From assembly GCA_029560815.1 (NCBI GenBank), contig JAKQKF010000023.1, positions 1 to 13,397 on the forward strand: 13,397 nt of DNA, read 5' to 3'. Below are positions 1-8,544 of this stretch, piece after piece (positions within the stretch are counted from its first letter, which is position 1; every line of letters starts with the position of its first letter). Under the pieces are notes generated by a model, which searched no databases, was not told where the DNA came from, and worked only from the letters and a program-made list of their open reading frames with translations. This DNA is from a bacterium (GTDB lineage: Bacteria > KSB1 > UBA2214). A program made the position numbers and the translations under genes.

Positions 1-1695
1 GTCGCCCGGCCTCTGCCCATCGATATCGCGGAAGAGGATGAACTCGGACCTCCGCCGGTCAAGGTGGCCCTGCCGCCGCGGCCGGCGCCGGCGCGCGCCC
101 TCAGGGAGGAGCTGGGGGGGGAGGAGGAGTTTCAGGACGAGGAGAGCGAACTGGTGCCGCCCCTCAAACCGAGCGGCCCCTACACCTTTCCACCCCTGAG
201 CCTGCTCCATCTGCCCGAGGAGGCGGCCGAACCCGTCTCCGAGGATGAACTGCGCGCCAACGCCAAAATGCTCGAGGAAAAGCTGGCCGATTTCGACATC
301 CAGGCGCGGGTGACCGAAATCCACCCCGGCCCGATCATCACCCGCTATGAGATGGAGCTGGCGCCCGGCATCAAGGTCAGCCGCATCACCGGACTGGCCG
401 ACGACCTGGCCATGGCGATGCGCGCCAAACGGATCCGCATCGTCGCCCCGATCCCCGGCAAGAACGCCATCGGCGTCGAGATCCCCAACGAAAAGCCGCA
501 GATGGTCTGGCTGCGCGAGATCCTCGCTTCCAGCGAGTTCCAGTCCTCCAGATCGGTGCTCAGCATCGGCCTCGGCAAGACCATCTCCGGCGCGCCCTAT
601 ATCGCCGATCTGACCGCGATGCCCCATCTGCTCGTTGCCGGCTCGACCGGCTCAGGCAAGAGCGTCTGCCTCAACACCATCATCGCCAGCTTTTTGTTCA
701 AGGCCCATCCCGCCCAGGTCCAGCTCGTCCTGATCGACCCCAAGCGCCTCGAACTCTCCACCTACAGCCGCCTCCATCCCTACCACCTCTCCTATGTGGA
801 GGGGGTGCGCGAAAAGGTGGCCACGAGCGCCAAAAGCGCCATCGCGGTACTAAAGTCGGCCGAGCAGGAGATGGAGCGGCGCTATGACGTGCTCGCCACC
901 GCGGGCGTGCGCAACATCGAGGAGTACAACGCCCGTGCGGCCGAGGGTCGCATCCATACCGAAAGCGGCGCCATCGCCTCGGCTCTTCACTATCTGGTCA
1001 TCATCGTCGACGAGCTCGCCGACCTCATGCTCACCACCAGCGCCTCCAAGGATGTGGAGGAGCCGATCGCCCGCCTGACCCAGATGTCCCGCGCGGTCGG
1101 CATCCATCTCATCGTCGCCACCCAGCGCCCCTCGGTCGACGTCATCACCGGCGTGATCAAGGCCAATTTCCCGGCGCGCATGGCCTTTCAGGTGGCCAGC
1201 AAGGTCGACTCGCGCACCATCCTCGACATGAACGGCGCGGAAAAGCTGCTCGGCAAGGGGGATATGCTCTTCCTGCCGCCCGGCAGCGCCGAGCCCATCC
1301 GCATCCACAACGCCTATATCGGCCTGGAAGAGATCGAAAGCGTCATCGCCCACATCCATACCCAGCCGCCCATCGTCAAGGCGCCCCTGCCGGCTTCCAT
1401 CGATGACGAGATGGGCGGAGGGGGCGACGAGCGCGGTCCCGGCAACGGCCGGCGCGATCCGTTCTTTAACGAGGCGATGCGCATCGTCGTCCGCACCGGC
1501 CAGGGCTCGGTCTCGATCCTGCAGCGGCGGCTCAAGGTCGGCTACTCCCGCGCCGCCCGGCTCATCGACGAACTCGAAATGGCCGGCGTGGTTGGTCCCT
1601 TTGAGGGCAGCAAGGCCCGCGATGTCCTGCTGCGGCCCGAGGATCTCGAGAACCTGCCCGGCGACAGCGACAACGACGATGAGGAAGAGTTTTGA
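1..1695 (+). CDS. ftsK: DNA translocase FtsK/SpoIIIE, C-terminal part (5' truncated by window edge)
   Basis: Hexameric ATP-driven DNA pump that acts at the division septum and moves chromosome ends apart during cell division. The frame is open from base 1 with no stop, so the gene starts upstream of the window. A GTG at 64 is possible but unlikely, because the membrane domain of FtsK would precede it. In order, the visible protein has an acidic/proline-rich linker, the alpha domain (about bases 200-530), and the RecA-like motor with Walker A GSTGSGKS (bases 640-663) and Walker B LVIIVDEL (994-1017). The sequence ATQRPSVDVITG, typical of FtsK motors, follows. A winged-helix gamma domain (about 1456-1665, RTGQGSVSILQRRLKVGYSRA) would read the orienting KOPS motifs. 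The protein ends in an acidic tail. lolA follows after 72 bases, an order known in several diderm bacteria. Identity is secure; only the N-terminal membrane part is unseen. Confidence 0.96.
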   Translation, partial: VARPLPIDIAEEDELGPPPVKVALPPRPAPARALREELGGEEEFQDEESELVPPLKPSGPYTFPPLSLLHLPEEAAEPVSEDELRANAKMLEEKLADFDIQARVTEIHPGPIITRYEMELAPGIKVSRITGLADDLAMAMRAKRIRIVAPIPGKNAIGVEIPNEKPQMVWLREILASSEFQSSRSVLSIGLGKTISGAPYIADLTAMPHLLVAGSTGSGKSVCLNTIIASFLFKAHPAQVQLVLIDPKRLELSTYSRLHPYHLSYVEGVREKVATSAKSAIAVLKSAEQEMERRYDVLATAGVRNIEEYNARAAEGRIHTESGAIASALHYLVIIVDELADLMLTTSASKDVEEPIARLTQMSRAVGIHLIVATQRPSVDVITGVIKANFPARMAFQVASKVDSRTILDMNGAEKLLGKGDMLFLPPGSAEPIRIHNAYIGLEEIESVIAHIHTQPPIVKAPLPASIDDEMGGGGDERGPGNGRRDPFFNEAMRIVVRTGQGSVSILQRRLKVGYSRAARLIDELEMAGVVGPFEGSKARDVLLRPEDLENLPGDSDNDDEEEF

Positions 1696-1767
1696 TCCCT
1701 TGGCGGGAACACACGGCACTCCCTGACGTTCAATAGGGGACAACGTCACATTTATAAAGGATTCGCC

Positions 1768-2400
1768 ATGAAACGACTGTCTACCCTCGTTATGCTTCTC
1801 GGCTTGACCACGGCTGTTTTTGCCCAGGATGCCTCCGACCTCCTCGGCAAGATCCAGAAGCGCTACGAATCGATGAAAAACGTCTGCGCCGAGTTCACCC
1901 AGACCTTCAGCTGGAAGATGGCCGGCGAAAACCAGCTCTTCGAAGGAACGATCTGCACCCGCAACGGCGTCCAGTTCAGGATCGAAACCGGCGACCAGCT
2001 CATCGTCACCGACGGCAAAACGGTCTGGACGATGCCGCACAGCAACAAACAGGTGATCATCGATGACGCCTCCGAGAACGGCGATACCAACCCCTTTCTC
2101 AAATCTTTTCTGAAGAATTACATCGACAACTACCGGAGTGAGCTCCTCGGCACCGAGAACCTCGCCGGCGCGCCCTGCCATCACATCCGCCTCAAGGCCA
2201 ACAGCGCCGACGAGTTCACCCGGGAGGTGGAAATCTGGGCGGATCAGAAGAGCCTGCTCATGAACAAGATCAAGCAGACCGATATGAACGGCAACACCTC
2301 GACCTATGAGGTGCGCGGCATCGACCTCAACGCCAGGTTGACCGACGCCACCTTCCGGCCGGAGATCCCTGCCGGCTATGAAGTCGTGGACATGCGCTGA
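1768..2400 (+). CDS. lolA: Outer-membrane lipoprotein carrier protein LolA
   Basis: Periplasmic chaperone that takes lipoproteins from the LolCDE transporter and carries them to the outer membrane. The 210-residue product has a clear Sec signal peptide (basic MKR, then a hydrophobic stretch, likely cleavage after A19 in VFAQD). The mature part matches LolA in length and pattern: an N-terminal helix with ASDLLGKIQKRYESMKNVCAEFTQTF, then alternating beta strands (FEGTICTRNGVQFRIE, QLIVTDGKTVWTM) and late strands ending NARLTDATFRPEIPAGYEVV. The start is supported by AAAGGA at 1756-1761, six bases before the ATG. Its stop shares one base with the next gene's start (TGATG), so the two are probably translationally coupled. 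Presence of lolA implies a two-membrane envelope. Confidence 0.9.
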   Translation: MKRLSTLVMLLGLTTAVFAQDASDLLGKIQKRYESMKNVCAEFTQTFSWKMAGENQLFEGTICTRNGVQFRIETGDQLIVTDGKTVWTMPHSNKQVIIDDASENGDTNPFLKSFLKNYIDNYRSELLGTENLAGAPCHHIRLKANSADEFTREVEIWADQKSLLMNKIKQTDMNGNTSTYEVRGIDLNARLTDATFRPEIPAGYEVVDMR

Positions 2401-2888
2401 TGCAGCGCCGCCTGATGCTGACAGCTCTGCTGGCCGCCGCCCTGGTTTCGGCCGGCCTCGCCCAGCAGCCCGCGCAGACGGAGACCCCGCGCGCGGCGCA
2501 GTATTTTCTCGGCAGTCAGGATCAGGTGCTTATGGCGGTCAACGTCTGGGGGTTTGTCCACAAGCCGGGGCAGTATATGGTCCCCTATGAGACCGACCTG
2601 ATCTCCCTGCTCTCCTTCGCCGGCGGGCCGCGCGAGGAAGCGCGCATCAAGAGCATCAAGCTGGTGCGCTCCGGCACCGAAGAGGCCAAAACGCAGGTCA
2701 TCGAGATCGACGTCAAGGCCTATCTGGACAAGGGGCGGATCGAGGAGATCCCCATTCTGCGCCCCGGGGACACGGTCGTGGTCTCCGGCACCTCGTTTCA
2801 TTTCATCAATCAGTTTTTCGATTTCGCGGTCCGCATCGCCGCCCTGGTTCAGGTCTGGGCCCTGATCGATTTTTACCGGGACAATTAG
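2400..2888 (+). CDS. Small periplasmic SLBB-domain protein, polysaccharide-export type
   Basis: A 162-residue exported protein. The first 21 residues form a signal peptide (MQRRL, then an Ala/Leu-rich core, likely cleavage A21|Q22). Residues 45-78 match the SLBB fold of Wza-type export proteins (VNVWGFVHKPGQYMVPYE, then LLSFAGGP), and RPGDTVVVSG at 121-130 is the usual closing strand. Residues 136-159 are hydrophobic/amphipathic and could contact a membrane or a partner. The polysaccharide-export (poly_export) domain that normally precedes SLBB in Wza is absent, so this is not a complete outer-membrane channel. It overlaps the lolA stop by one base and ends 11 bases before the BY-kinase gene, which suggests a role with that kinase in exopolysaccharide export. 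Family assignment is fairly firm; the exact role is inferred. Confidence 0.78.
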   Translation: MQRRLMLTALLAAALVSAGLAQQPAQTETPRAAQYFLGSQDQVLMAVNVWGFVHKPGQYMVPYETDLISLLSFAGGPREEARIKSIKLVRSGTEEAKTQVIEIDVKAYLDKGRIEEIPILRPGDTVVVSGTSFHFINQFFDFAVRIAALVQVWALIDFYRDN

Positions 2889-2899
2889 TACAGGCATCC

Positions 2900-5293
2900 A
2901 TGAATTCTCCATCAGCCCCTGCAACCTACCCCGCTGGCAGCCCGCTGCGGCTCTTTCCACCTCCCCATCAGGAGCGCCAGCTGACGGTCCACGACTATCT
3001 GCGCGTCCTCTATCGCGGCCGCTGGGTCATTCTGGTCTCCTTTCTCTCGGTCCTTGCCGCTACCCTCTATTACACCTTCACCGCCGAACCCGAATACGAA
3101 GCCTCCGCCAAGCTCATGGTCGAGCAGCAGTCCGGCGTCAGCCAGTCGCTCTTCGATTTCTCCACCATGATGAAAAAAGAGACTATGATCAACAATCAGG
3201 TGGAGATCCTGCGCAGCCGGAGCCTGGCGGAGAATGTGGTCGAGGAACTGCGCAGCACACCCGAAGCCGGCCGGCTGCGCCTGTTAGGCAACGAGCCGGA
3301 GGGAAGCCGCAGCCGCCTGAAGGAATGGTTCGGCAGGACCGGCCGCGAGGCCTCGCTGGATGATCCCCTCTTTCTCGACCTCGTCGTCGAAAATCTGCGC
3401 AGCCAGCTCACGGTCGCGCCGATCCGCAACACCGACATGATCGAGATCAAGGTCACCGCCCCGTCGCCCTCCGAAGCCGCTTTTGTCACCAACGCGGTCG
3501 CAGGCGCCTATCAGGAGATGAACCGGGCCCAAAGCCAGGCCGAGGTGCGGCAGGTCAAGAATTTCATCGAAGACCAGATGAGCAAGATGCACGCGGAGCT
3601 GGCCTCCTCCGAGGAAAAGCTCAAGAGCTATCAGCAGCAGGCCAAGGTGGTCGCGCTCGACCGCGAGACCGAAGAGCTGGTGCGCAAGATCGCCGAGTTC
3701 GAGACCATCTACAACGAAGCCGCCACGGACCTGGCGGCGCAGCGGCAGCGGTTGAACTATATCAATCAGCAGCTGGCGGCGCGCAATGTCAATTTCGACG
3801 TCGAGACCATCTCGACGGCGCCCTATCTGGCGGAGCTGAAAAAGCAGATCGCCGAAAAGGAGGCCGCCCTCGCCTCCTACATGGCCTCGATGATCGAGAT
3901 CGGCGCCTACGAGCGCAACCGCAACGAGGTGCAGATCCGCGAGCGCCAGGTCGAGGCCCTGAAGAAAAAGTTCAAGGAGGAGATCGCCAAGATCGCCGCG
4001 GTCGAGTTCGTCGACCCGGCCCAGCTCGCCTCGACCCTTTTCGCCAGCAAGATCGAGGTCGAGACCGAGATCCAGTCGCTCATCCCCCGGGTCGAAGCCC
4101 TCAAGGGGATTGTCGCCACCTACAACCGCGAACTCGAGTCCCTGCCCCAGAAGAGCCTCACCCTGGCGCGGCTGATGCGCACGGCCCAGGTGGATGAAAA
4201 GATCTATCTCATGCTGCAGGAAAAGTATCAGGAATCCCGCATCACCGAGGTGGGGCAGATCGGCAACGTCCGCATCATCGATTCGGCCAAGGAGCCCAAA
4301 AAGCCGGTCTCGCCGCGTAAAAAGCTCAACATCCTTCTCGGCCTCATCGCCGGCCTCGGCCTCGGGGTCGGCATCGCCTTTATGCTCGAGTACCTCGACA
4401 ATTCGGTGCGCACCATGGAGGACATCGAGCGGCTCGGCATGACCGTGATGGCCACCATCCCCTTCATCAAGGGGGAACAGACCAACGGGGTCTTCGCCCG
4501 CGCCGGCGAGGGCAAAAACGACGCCGAGGTGCGGTCGATCAACGAACGGCTGGTCACCCAGCTCAAGCCGCGCTCGCCGGTCTCTGAGGCCTACCGCGCC
4601 CTGCGCACCAATATCATGTTCTCCAGTCCGGGGCAGCCGAAAAAACTTTTTATGGTCACCAGCAGCGGCCCGCAGGAGGGCAAATCGACCACCGTCGCCA
4701 ATCTGGCCATCACCTTCGCCCAGATGGGCAACCGCACCCTCCTGATCGACGCCGACCTGCGCAAGCCCATCCAGCACCGTCTCTTCGGCCTGGACAAGAG
4801 CAGCGGATTGACCAACATCCTGGTCGGCCGCGCCCTGCTCAAGGATTCCGTGCGCCCGATCGAGGTGCTGCCCGATCTCGATGTGCTCGGCTGCGGGGTG
4901 ATCCCGCCCAATCCGGCCGAGCTCCTCGGCTCCGAGGCGATGAAAAAGCTGCTCGAGGAGGCGCGCAAACGCTACAGCATCGTTCTCATCGATTCGCCCC
5001 CGGCCCTGGCCGTGACCGATGCCTCGATTCTTTCGCCGCTGGTCGACGGAGTGCTGCTGGTCATTCACTCCGGCGACACCGCCCGCGAGGCGGCCGTGCG
5101 CGCCCATGAGCAGCTCAAGCGCGTCGGTGCCCCGATCCTGGGCGCCATCCTCAACGGCATCGCCGCCGAACAGGTCTACGGCTCGTACTATCAGCACTAT
5201 TACTACAGCGACTATTACCGCGACAAGGATAAAAGCGGCAAGGGCGGCTCCGGCAAAGCGAAACAGCCGAAAGAGGGGGGGAAACAGGCCTGA
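2900..5293 (+). CDS. Polysaccharide co-polymerase / bacterial tyrosine kinase (Wzc-like)
   Basis: Inner-membrane protein of 797 residues that combines a Wzz chain-length regulator with a cytoplasmic BY-kinase. In order it has a first membrane segment at about 42-60, a long periplasmic region rich in coiled-coil heptads (about 200-440), a GNVR-type segment before the second membrane segment, and that segment at about 478-496, preceded by the proline-rich PKKPVSPRKK. The kinase has Walker A SSGPQEGKST (588-597), Walker A' LLIDADLRKP (614-623) and Walker B IVLIDSPP (694-701). The C terminus carries eight tyrosines within residues 760-773, followed by a Lys/Gly-rich tail, the usual autophosphorylation cluster. 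In the family, cycles of phosphorylation drive oligomer assembly and set polymer length. Its neighbours (SLBB protein, antiterminator, sugar-nucleotide genes) agree with this. The upstream SD is weak (AGG at 2892), so translation may be coupled to the SLBB gene. Confidence 0.93.
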   Translation: MNSPSAPATYPAGSPLRLFPPPHQERQLTVHDYLRVLYRGRWVILVSFLSVLAATLYYTFTAEPEYEASAKLMVEQQSGVSQSLFDFSTMMKKETMINNQVEILRSRSLAENVVEELRSTPEAGRLRLLGNEPEGSRSRLKEWFGRTGREASLDDPLFLDLVVENLRSQLTVAPIRNTDMIEIKVTAPSPSEAAFVTNAVAGAYQEMNRAQSQAEVRQVKNFIEDQMSKMHAELASSEEKLKSYQQQAKVVALDRETEELVRKIAEFETIYNEAATDLAAQRQRLNYINQQLAARNVNFDVETISTAPYLAELKKQIAEKEAALASYMASMIEIGAYERNRNEVQIRERQVEALKKKFKEEIAKIAAVEFVDPAQLASTLFASKIEVETEIQSLIPRVEALKGIVATYNRELESLPQKSLTLARLMRTAQVDEKIYLMLQEKYQESRITEVGQIGNVRIIDSAKEPKKPVSPRKKLNILLGLIAGLGLGVGIAFMLEYLDNSVRTMEDIERLGMTVMATIPFIKGEQTNGVFARAGEGKNDAEVRSINERLVTQLKPRSPVSEAYRALRTNIMFSSPGQPKKLFMVTSSGPQEGKSTTVANLAITFAQMGNRTLLIDADLRKPIQHRLFGLDKSSGLTNILVGRALLKDSVRPIEVLPDLDVLGCGVIPPNPAELLGSEAMKKLLEEARKRYSIVLIDSPPALAVTDASILSPLVDGVLLVIHSGDTAREAAVRAHEQLKRVGAPILGAILNGIAAEQVYGSYYQHYYYSDYYRDKDKSGKGGSGKAKQPKEGGKQA

Positions 5294-5382
5294 TCACGGC
5301 AAATCGCTTCTCTACTCCTGCTGAATCAGCACAGACCGGATTGAACGGAAGCCACGGACCAAAATGAGAAGGAAATGCGGCT

Positions 5383-5898
5383 GTGTCCGAGCACAGAATC
5401 AATGAATCCCAGCCCCTCTGGTATGCCTTTGTCACGCGGCCCCGCCATGAAAAAAAGGCCAAACTCAGCCTTGACGGGGCAGGGATCGAGAACTATCTGC
5501 CAATCAAAACGACCCTCCGCCAGTGGAAAGACCGCCGCCGCTGGGTGGAGGAGCCCCTTTTTTCCTGCTACATCTTTGCACGCATCGCCTATAACCGGCG
5601 TTGGGACGTCCTGACCTCGCCGAGCGTGGTCCGGATTGTCAATTTCAACAACGTGCCGGCGCCGGTGCGCGACGGCGAGATCGAAACCATCCGCCGCATT
5701 CTCACCACCGGGGTCGAGGTGGAGGTGCAGCCGGGCCTGCTGCCGGGCACGGCGGTGCGCATCAGCTCGGGCCCGCTGGCCGGGCTTGAGGGGGTGCTGA
5801 TGGGCCAGCGCGGCGAGAAATTCTTCGTCGTCCACATCCCCGCCATCGGCAAATCGGTGCTGGTCAGCATGGGCGACAATATCGTCGAAGCGCTTTAG
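5383..5898 (+). CDS. Specialised NusG paralogue (RfaH/UpxY-like transcription antiterminator)
   Basis: Transcription elongation factor predicted to bind RNA polymerase and let it read through the long polysaccharide operon. The 171-residue product has an N-terminal NGN domain (WYAFVTRPRHEKKAK near residue 13, then ENYLPIKTTLRQWKDRRR and EEPLFSCYIFARI) and a C-terminal KOW domain (PGTAVRISSGPLAGLEGVL). The start is a GTG, chosen because AAGGAA lies at 5369-5374 at a good distance; an ATG at 5375 is in another frame. It lacks the usual neighbours of housekeeping nusG (secE, rplK). Its place inside an export/precursor locus, just upstream of a long leader, is typical of operon-specific paralogues such as UpxY of Bacteroides. 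Which subfamily it belongs to cannot be settled by eye. Confidence 0.87.
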   Translation: MSEHRINESQPLWYAFVTRPRHEKKAKLSLDGAGIENYLPIKTTLRQWKDRRRWVEEPLFSCYIFARIAYNRRWDVLTSPSVVRIVNFNNVPAPVRDGEIETIRRILTTGVEVEVQPGLLPGTAVRISSGPLAGLEGVLMGQRGEKFFVVHIPAIGKSVLVSMGDNIVEAL

Positions 5899-6217
5899 CC
5901 GCCGGCCGTATCCGAACCGGGCTGGTCCTCAGGGTGCGCAAATAGTGCAGCAATGAAACCGGATTTCCGGCTCAAGCTGCGCCCGGCCTGCGCGCCATCC
6001 GCACCTGCTGCCTCTTTCCGGTCCCTCCGCGCTCGCTCCAGCGGCCCGCATATGCCATGCAAATCCCTTCTTGAACCGCAAAAAAATTCCGCGTCCCGCT
6101 ACTATCCGCTTGGATTATATCCCAAAAATTATTACTTTTACGGATAAGGGGATTTTTACTGCCTCGCTGTTCCTTAACTTTCATTGGATCTGTCAGCATA
6201 CCCAATTCGGAGTCGCC
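5899..6217 (+). promoter_or_regulatory. Long untranslated leader between antiterminator and first sugar-nucleotide gene
   Basis: About 319 bases with no convincing gene. The first two thirds are GC-rich; from about 6060 the base composition shifts sharply to AT-rich. A weak promoter-like pair lies at 6110-6138. I found no match to the enterobacterial JUMPstart/ops sequence. By analogy with other loci that carry their own NusG paralogue, this is where a recruitment site (DNA ops-like or RNA hairpin) would be expected, but that is inference from position only. A short open frame at 5953-6147 inside it looks non-coding. Confidence 0.35.
6110..6138 (+). promoter_or_regulatory. Weak candidate sigma70-type promoter upstream of the epimerase
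   Basis: TTGGAT at 6110-6115 and TACTTT at 6133-6138 are separated by 17 bases in an AT-rich stretch about 80 bases before the epimerase start. The -10 match is poor (three of six). The same stretch is bracketed by TATCCG and CGGATA, a short inverted repeat. It is listed because it is the best promoter-like pair in the leader. Confidence 0.2.
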
Positions 6218-7156
6218 ATGGCAACCTATCTGGTCACGGGTGGGGCTGGTTTCATTGGTTCCCATATCGTCGAAGCCCTTCTGCAGCGTGGTGATAAGGT
6301 CCGGGTACTGGACAACTTTGCCACCGGCAAGCGTGAAAATATCAAGCCCTTCTTCGACCGGATCGAACTTTTCGAGGGCGACATCCGCAGCTACCACACC
6401 GTGCGCGAGGCGGTGTCGGGCGTCGATTTCGTCCTCCACCAGGCGGCCCTGCCTTCGGTGCCGCGCTCGGTCAAGGACCCCATCACCAGCAACGAGGTCA
6501 ACGTCGTCGGGACCCTGAATGTGCTCGACGCCGCCCGCGACGCCAAAGTCAAACGCCTGGTCTACGCCTCCTCCTCGTCGATCTATGGCGATCTCGAGAC
6601 CCTGCCCAAGACCGAGGATATGCTCCCCAAGCCGCTCTCTCCCTATGCCGTGGCCAAGCTGGCGGGCGAAAAATACTGCCAGGTCTTCACCCGCATCTAC
6701 AACCTCGAGACCGTCTCACTGCGCTATTTTAACGTCTTCGGCCCGCGCCAGGACCCCTATTCGCAGTACTCAGCGGTGATCCCCAAATTTGTCGACATGA
6801 TCCGCAGCGGCCAGCAGCCCCTCGTCCACGGCGACGGCGAACAGTCCCGCGACTTTACCTATGTCGGCAACGTCGTCCACGCCAACCTCCTCGCCTGCGA
6901 GGGGGGACTGGAGGATCTGCGGGGTGAGGTCTTTAACATCGCCTGCGGCCGGCGCATCACCATCAATACCCTCATCCAGTATATCAACGAGCTGCTCGGC
7001 ACGCAGATTACGGCGAACTATTCGACCCCGCGTGCCGGCGACGTCAAGCACTCCCTGGCCAATATCGGCAAGGCCCGCCAGTTCCTCGGCTATGAGCCGC
7101 AGATTGATTTCCGCAACGGCCTGGAAAAAGTGGTACAATGGATGCAAGGGGAGTAA
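6218..7156 (+). CDS. UDP-GlcNAc / UDP-GlcNAcA C4-epimerase (WbpP/TviC-like SDR)
   Basis: Extended short-chain dehydrogenase that inverts C4 of a UDP-N-acetylhexosamine or its uronic acid, giving the galacto form. The 312-residue product has the NAD-binding TGGAGFIG (residues 7-14) with D32 ending the second strand, a serine run SSSSIYG (118-124) and the catalytic YAVAK (Y143, K147). The later segments LRYFNVFGPRQDP and HGDGEQSRDFTY closely resemble WbpP of Pseudomonas and TviC of the Vi capsule as I remember them, more than plain GalE. The ATG at 6218 was chosen because GGAG lies at 6209-6212 and the Rossmann motif begins at once; an in-frame TTG at 6071 would add 49 residues unlike the family. 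It is followed after 64 bases by a 6-dehydrogenase, and together they should make UDP-GalNAcA. Substrate preference is inferred. Confidence 0.88.
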   Translation: MATYLVTGGAGFIGSHIVEALLQRGDKVRVLDNFATGKRENIKPFFDRIELFEGDIRSYHTVREAVSGVDFVLHQAALPSVPRSVKDPITSNEVNVVGTLNVLDAARDAKVKRLVYASSSSIYGDLETLPKTEDMLPKPLSPYAVAKLAGEKYCQVFTRIYNLETVSLRYFNVFGPRQDPYSQYSAVIPKFVDMIRSGQQPLVHGDGEQSRDFTYVGNVVHANLLACEGGLEDLRGEVFNIACGRRITINTLIQYINELLGTQITANYSTPRAGDVKHSLANIGKARQFLGYEPQIDFRNGLEKVVQWMQGE

Positions 7157-7220
7157 GGTTTCCTGAAACTGCAAGTTTGTCAAAAGTATAAACCCCAACC
7201 AAATGTGCGGAGACACGACA

Positions 7221-8531
7221 ATGGACCTCAAAGCAAAGATTGATTCCAAACAGGCTGTGCTGGGCATCGTGGGACTGGGCTATGTAGGACTGCCTCTGCT
7301 CATCGAGTTCGCACGCAAGGGTTTCTCCATCATCGGCCTCGACATCGATCAGAGCAAGATCGACAAGCTCGGCGCCGGCAAGAGCTACATCAAGCACATC
7401 CCCGCAAAGGATATCGAGGAGATCAACGCCCTCGGCAAGGTGAAATACACCGCTGATTTCGCCAAATCCCCCGAGGCGGATGTCATTCTCATCGCCCTGC
7501 CGACGCCGCTCGACGAGCACCGCGAGCCCGACCTCTCCTACATCGAGGATACCTCGCACGAGCTGAAAAAGTACCTGCGCCCGGGGCAGATGTTCATTCT
7601 CGAGTCGAGCACCTGGCCGGGCACCACCGACGAGGTGATGAAGCCGATCCTCGAAGAGTCCGGCAAAAAGTGCAATGTCGATTTCTGGGTCGCCTTTTCG
7701 CCCGAGCGCGAGGACCCGAACAACCAGCACTTTTCCATGCGCACCACCCCCAAAATCGTCGGCGCCGATGACCCCTACGCCCGCGAATGCGCCATCACGC
7801 TCTACGGCTATGTCACCACCCCGGTGCCGGTCAGCAGCACCCGCGCCGCCGAATCGGCCAAACTGCTCGAGAATATCTTCCGCAGCGTCAACATCGCCCT
7901 GGTCAACGAGATGAAACAGATCCTCAGCCGCATGGGCATCGACGTCTGGGAGGTGATCAAGGCCGCCTCCACCAAGCCCTTCGGCTTTATGCCCTTCTAT
8001 CCCGGACCGGGCCTGGGCGGTCACTGTATCCCGATCGATCCCTTTTACCTGACCTGGAAGGCGCGCGAGTTCGATATGCCCACCCGCTTCATCGAACTGG
8101 CCGGCGAGATCAACACCAATATGCCCTATTACGTCTTTGAGAAGACCCTCGAGGCGATCAACGAGCAGGGCAAGAGCCTCAAAAACGCCAAAGTGCTGAT
8201 CCTCGGCGCCGCCTATAAAAAAGACATCGACGATATGCGCGAGACTCCCGCCTTCAAGGTGATCGAAATCCTCCACGAGCGCGGCTGCAAAGTCGATTAT
8301 CACGACCCCTTTGTCGCCAAGCTGCCGGCAACGCGCAAGTATCAGTACGAGATGAGCAGCATTCCGCTCACCGCCGAGAACATCAGCAAGTACGATGTGA
8401 TCATCGTCATCACCGACCATACCGATGTCGATTATGAGCTGGTGCGCAAGCATGCCAAACTGATCATCGATACCCGCAATGTTTACAAACTCTACGGCAA
8501 ACTCGGCGACGGCAATATCGTCAAGGCGTAA
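7221..8531 (+). CDS. UDP-N-acetylglucosamine 6-dehydrogenase (WbpA/TviB-like)
   Basis: NAD-dependent oxidation of the C6 hydroxyl of a UDP-N-acetylhexosamine to the uronic acid, by two successive hydride transfers. The 436-residue product has the GxGxxG loop GLGYVG (18-23) and the catalytic cysteine C269 in GGHCIPIDPFYL. The flanking PGPGLGGHC and FYLTWKAREF, RFIELAGEIN and the C-terminal YKKDIDDMRETP are typical of the UDP-GlcNAc branch rather than of UDP-glucose dehydrogenase. ATG 7221 is preferred over the in-frame ATG 7203 because GGAG (7209-7212) sits eight bases upstream of it. With the preceding epimerase it supplies UDP-GlcNAcA/UDP-GalNAcA for an acidic polysaccharide. A strong terminator follows 13 bases after the stop, so the transcription unit probably ends here unless antiterminated. 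Confidence 0.92.
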   Translation: MDLKAKIDSKQAVLGIVGLGYVGLPLLIEFARKGFSIIGLDIDQSKIDKLGAGKSYIKHIPAKDIEEINALGKVKYTADFAKSPEADVILIALPTPLDEHREPDLSYIEDTSHELKKYLRPGQMFILESSTWPGTTDEVMKPILEESGKKCNVDFWVAFSPEREDPNNQHFSMRTTPKIVGADDPYARECAITLYGYVTTPVPVSSTRAAESAKLLENIFRSVNIALVNEMKQILSRMGIDVWEVIKAASTKPFGFMPFYPGPGLGGHCIPIDPFYLTWKAREFDMPTRFIELAGEINTNMPYYVFEKTLEAINEQGKSLKNAKVLILGAAYKKDIDDMRETPAFKVIEILHERGCKVDYHDPFVAKLPATRKYQYEMSSIPLTAENISKYDVIIVITDHTDVDYELVRKHAKLIIDTRNVYKLYGKLGDGNIVKA

Positions 8532-8544
8532 GTGATCTCTGATC

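Noticed and set aside
850..2184. Minus-strand open frame (444 codons) across the ftsK and lolA genes
   Set aside because: It overlaps two well-recognised + strand genes and their spacer and shows no domain; a GC-rich shadow.
3284..5197. Very long minus-strand open frame (637 codons) opposite the BY-kinase gene
   Set aside because: Composition is dominated by Asp, Gly, Leu and Arg, as expected from the complement of a GC-rich gene; no motif recognised, while the + strand holds a complete kinase.
5953..6147. 64-codon + strand frame in the leader
   Set aside because: No ribosome binding site, Arg/Ser/Ala-rich chance composition, crosses the sharp base-composition change; nothing recognised.
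6071..6217. Upstream extension of the epimerase from a TTG
   Set aside because: The 49 added residues are unlike the family, and a good SD precedes the ATG at 6218, which places the Rossmann motif at the normal position.
5899..6217. JUMPstart/ops element for RfaH
   Set aside because: I looked for GGCGGTAGCGTG-like words and found none; the leader may use another signal.
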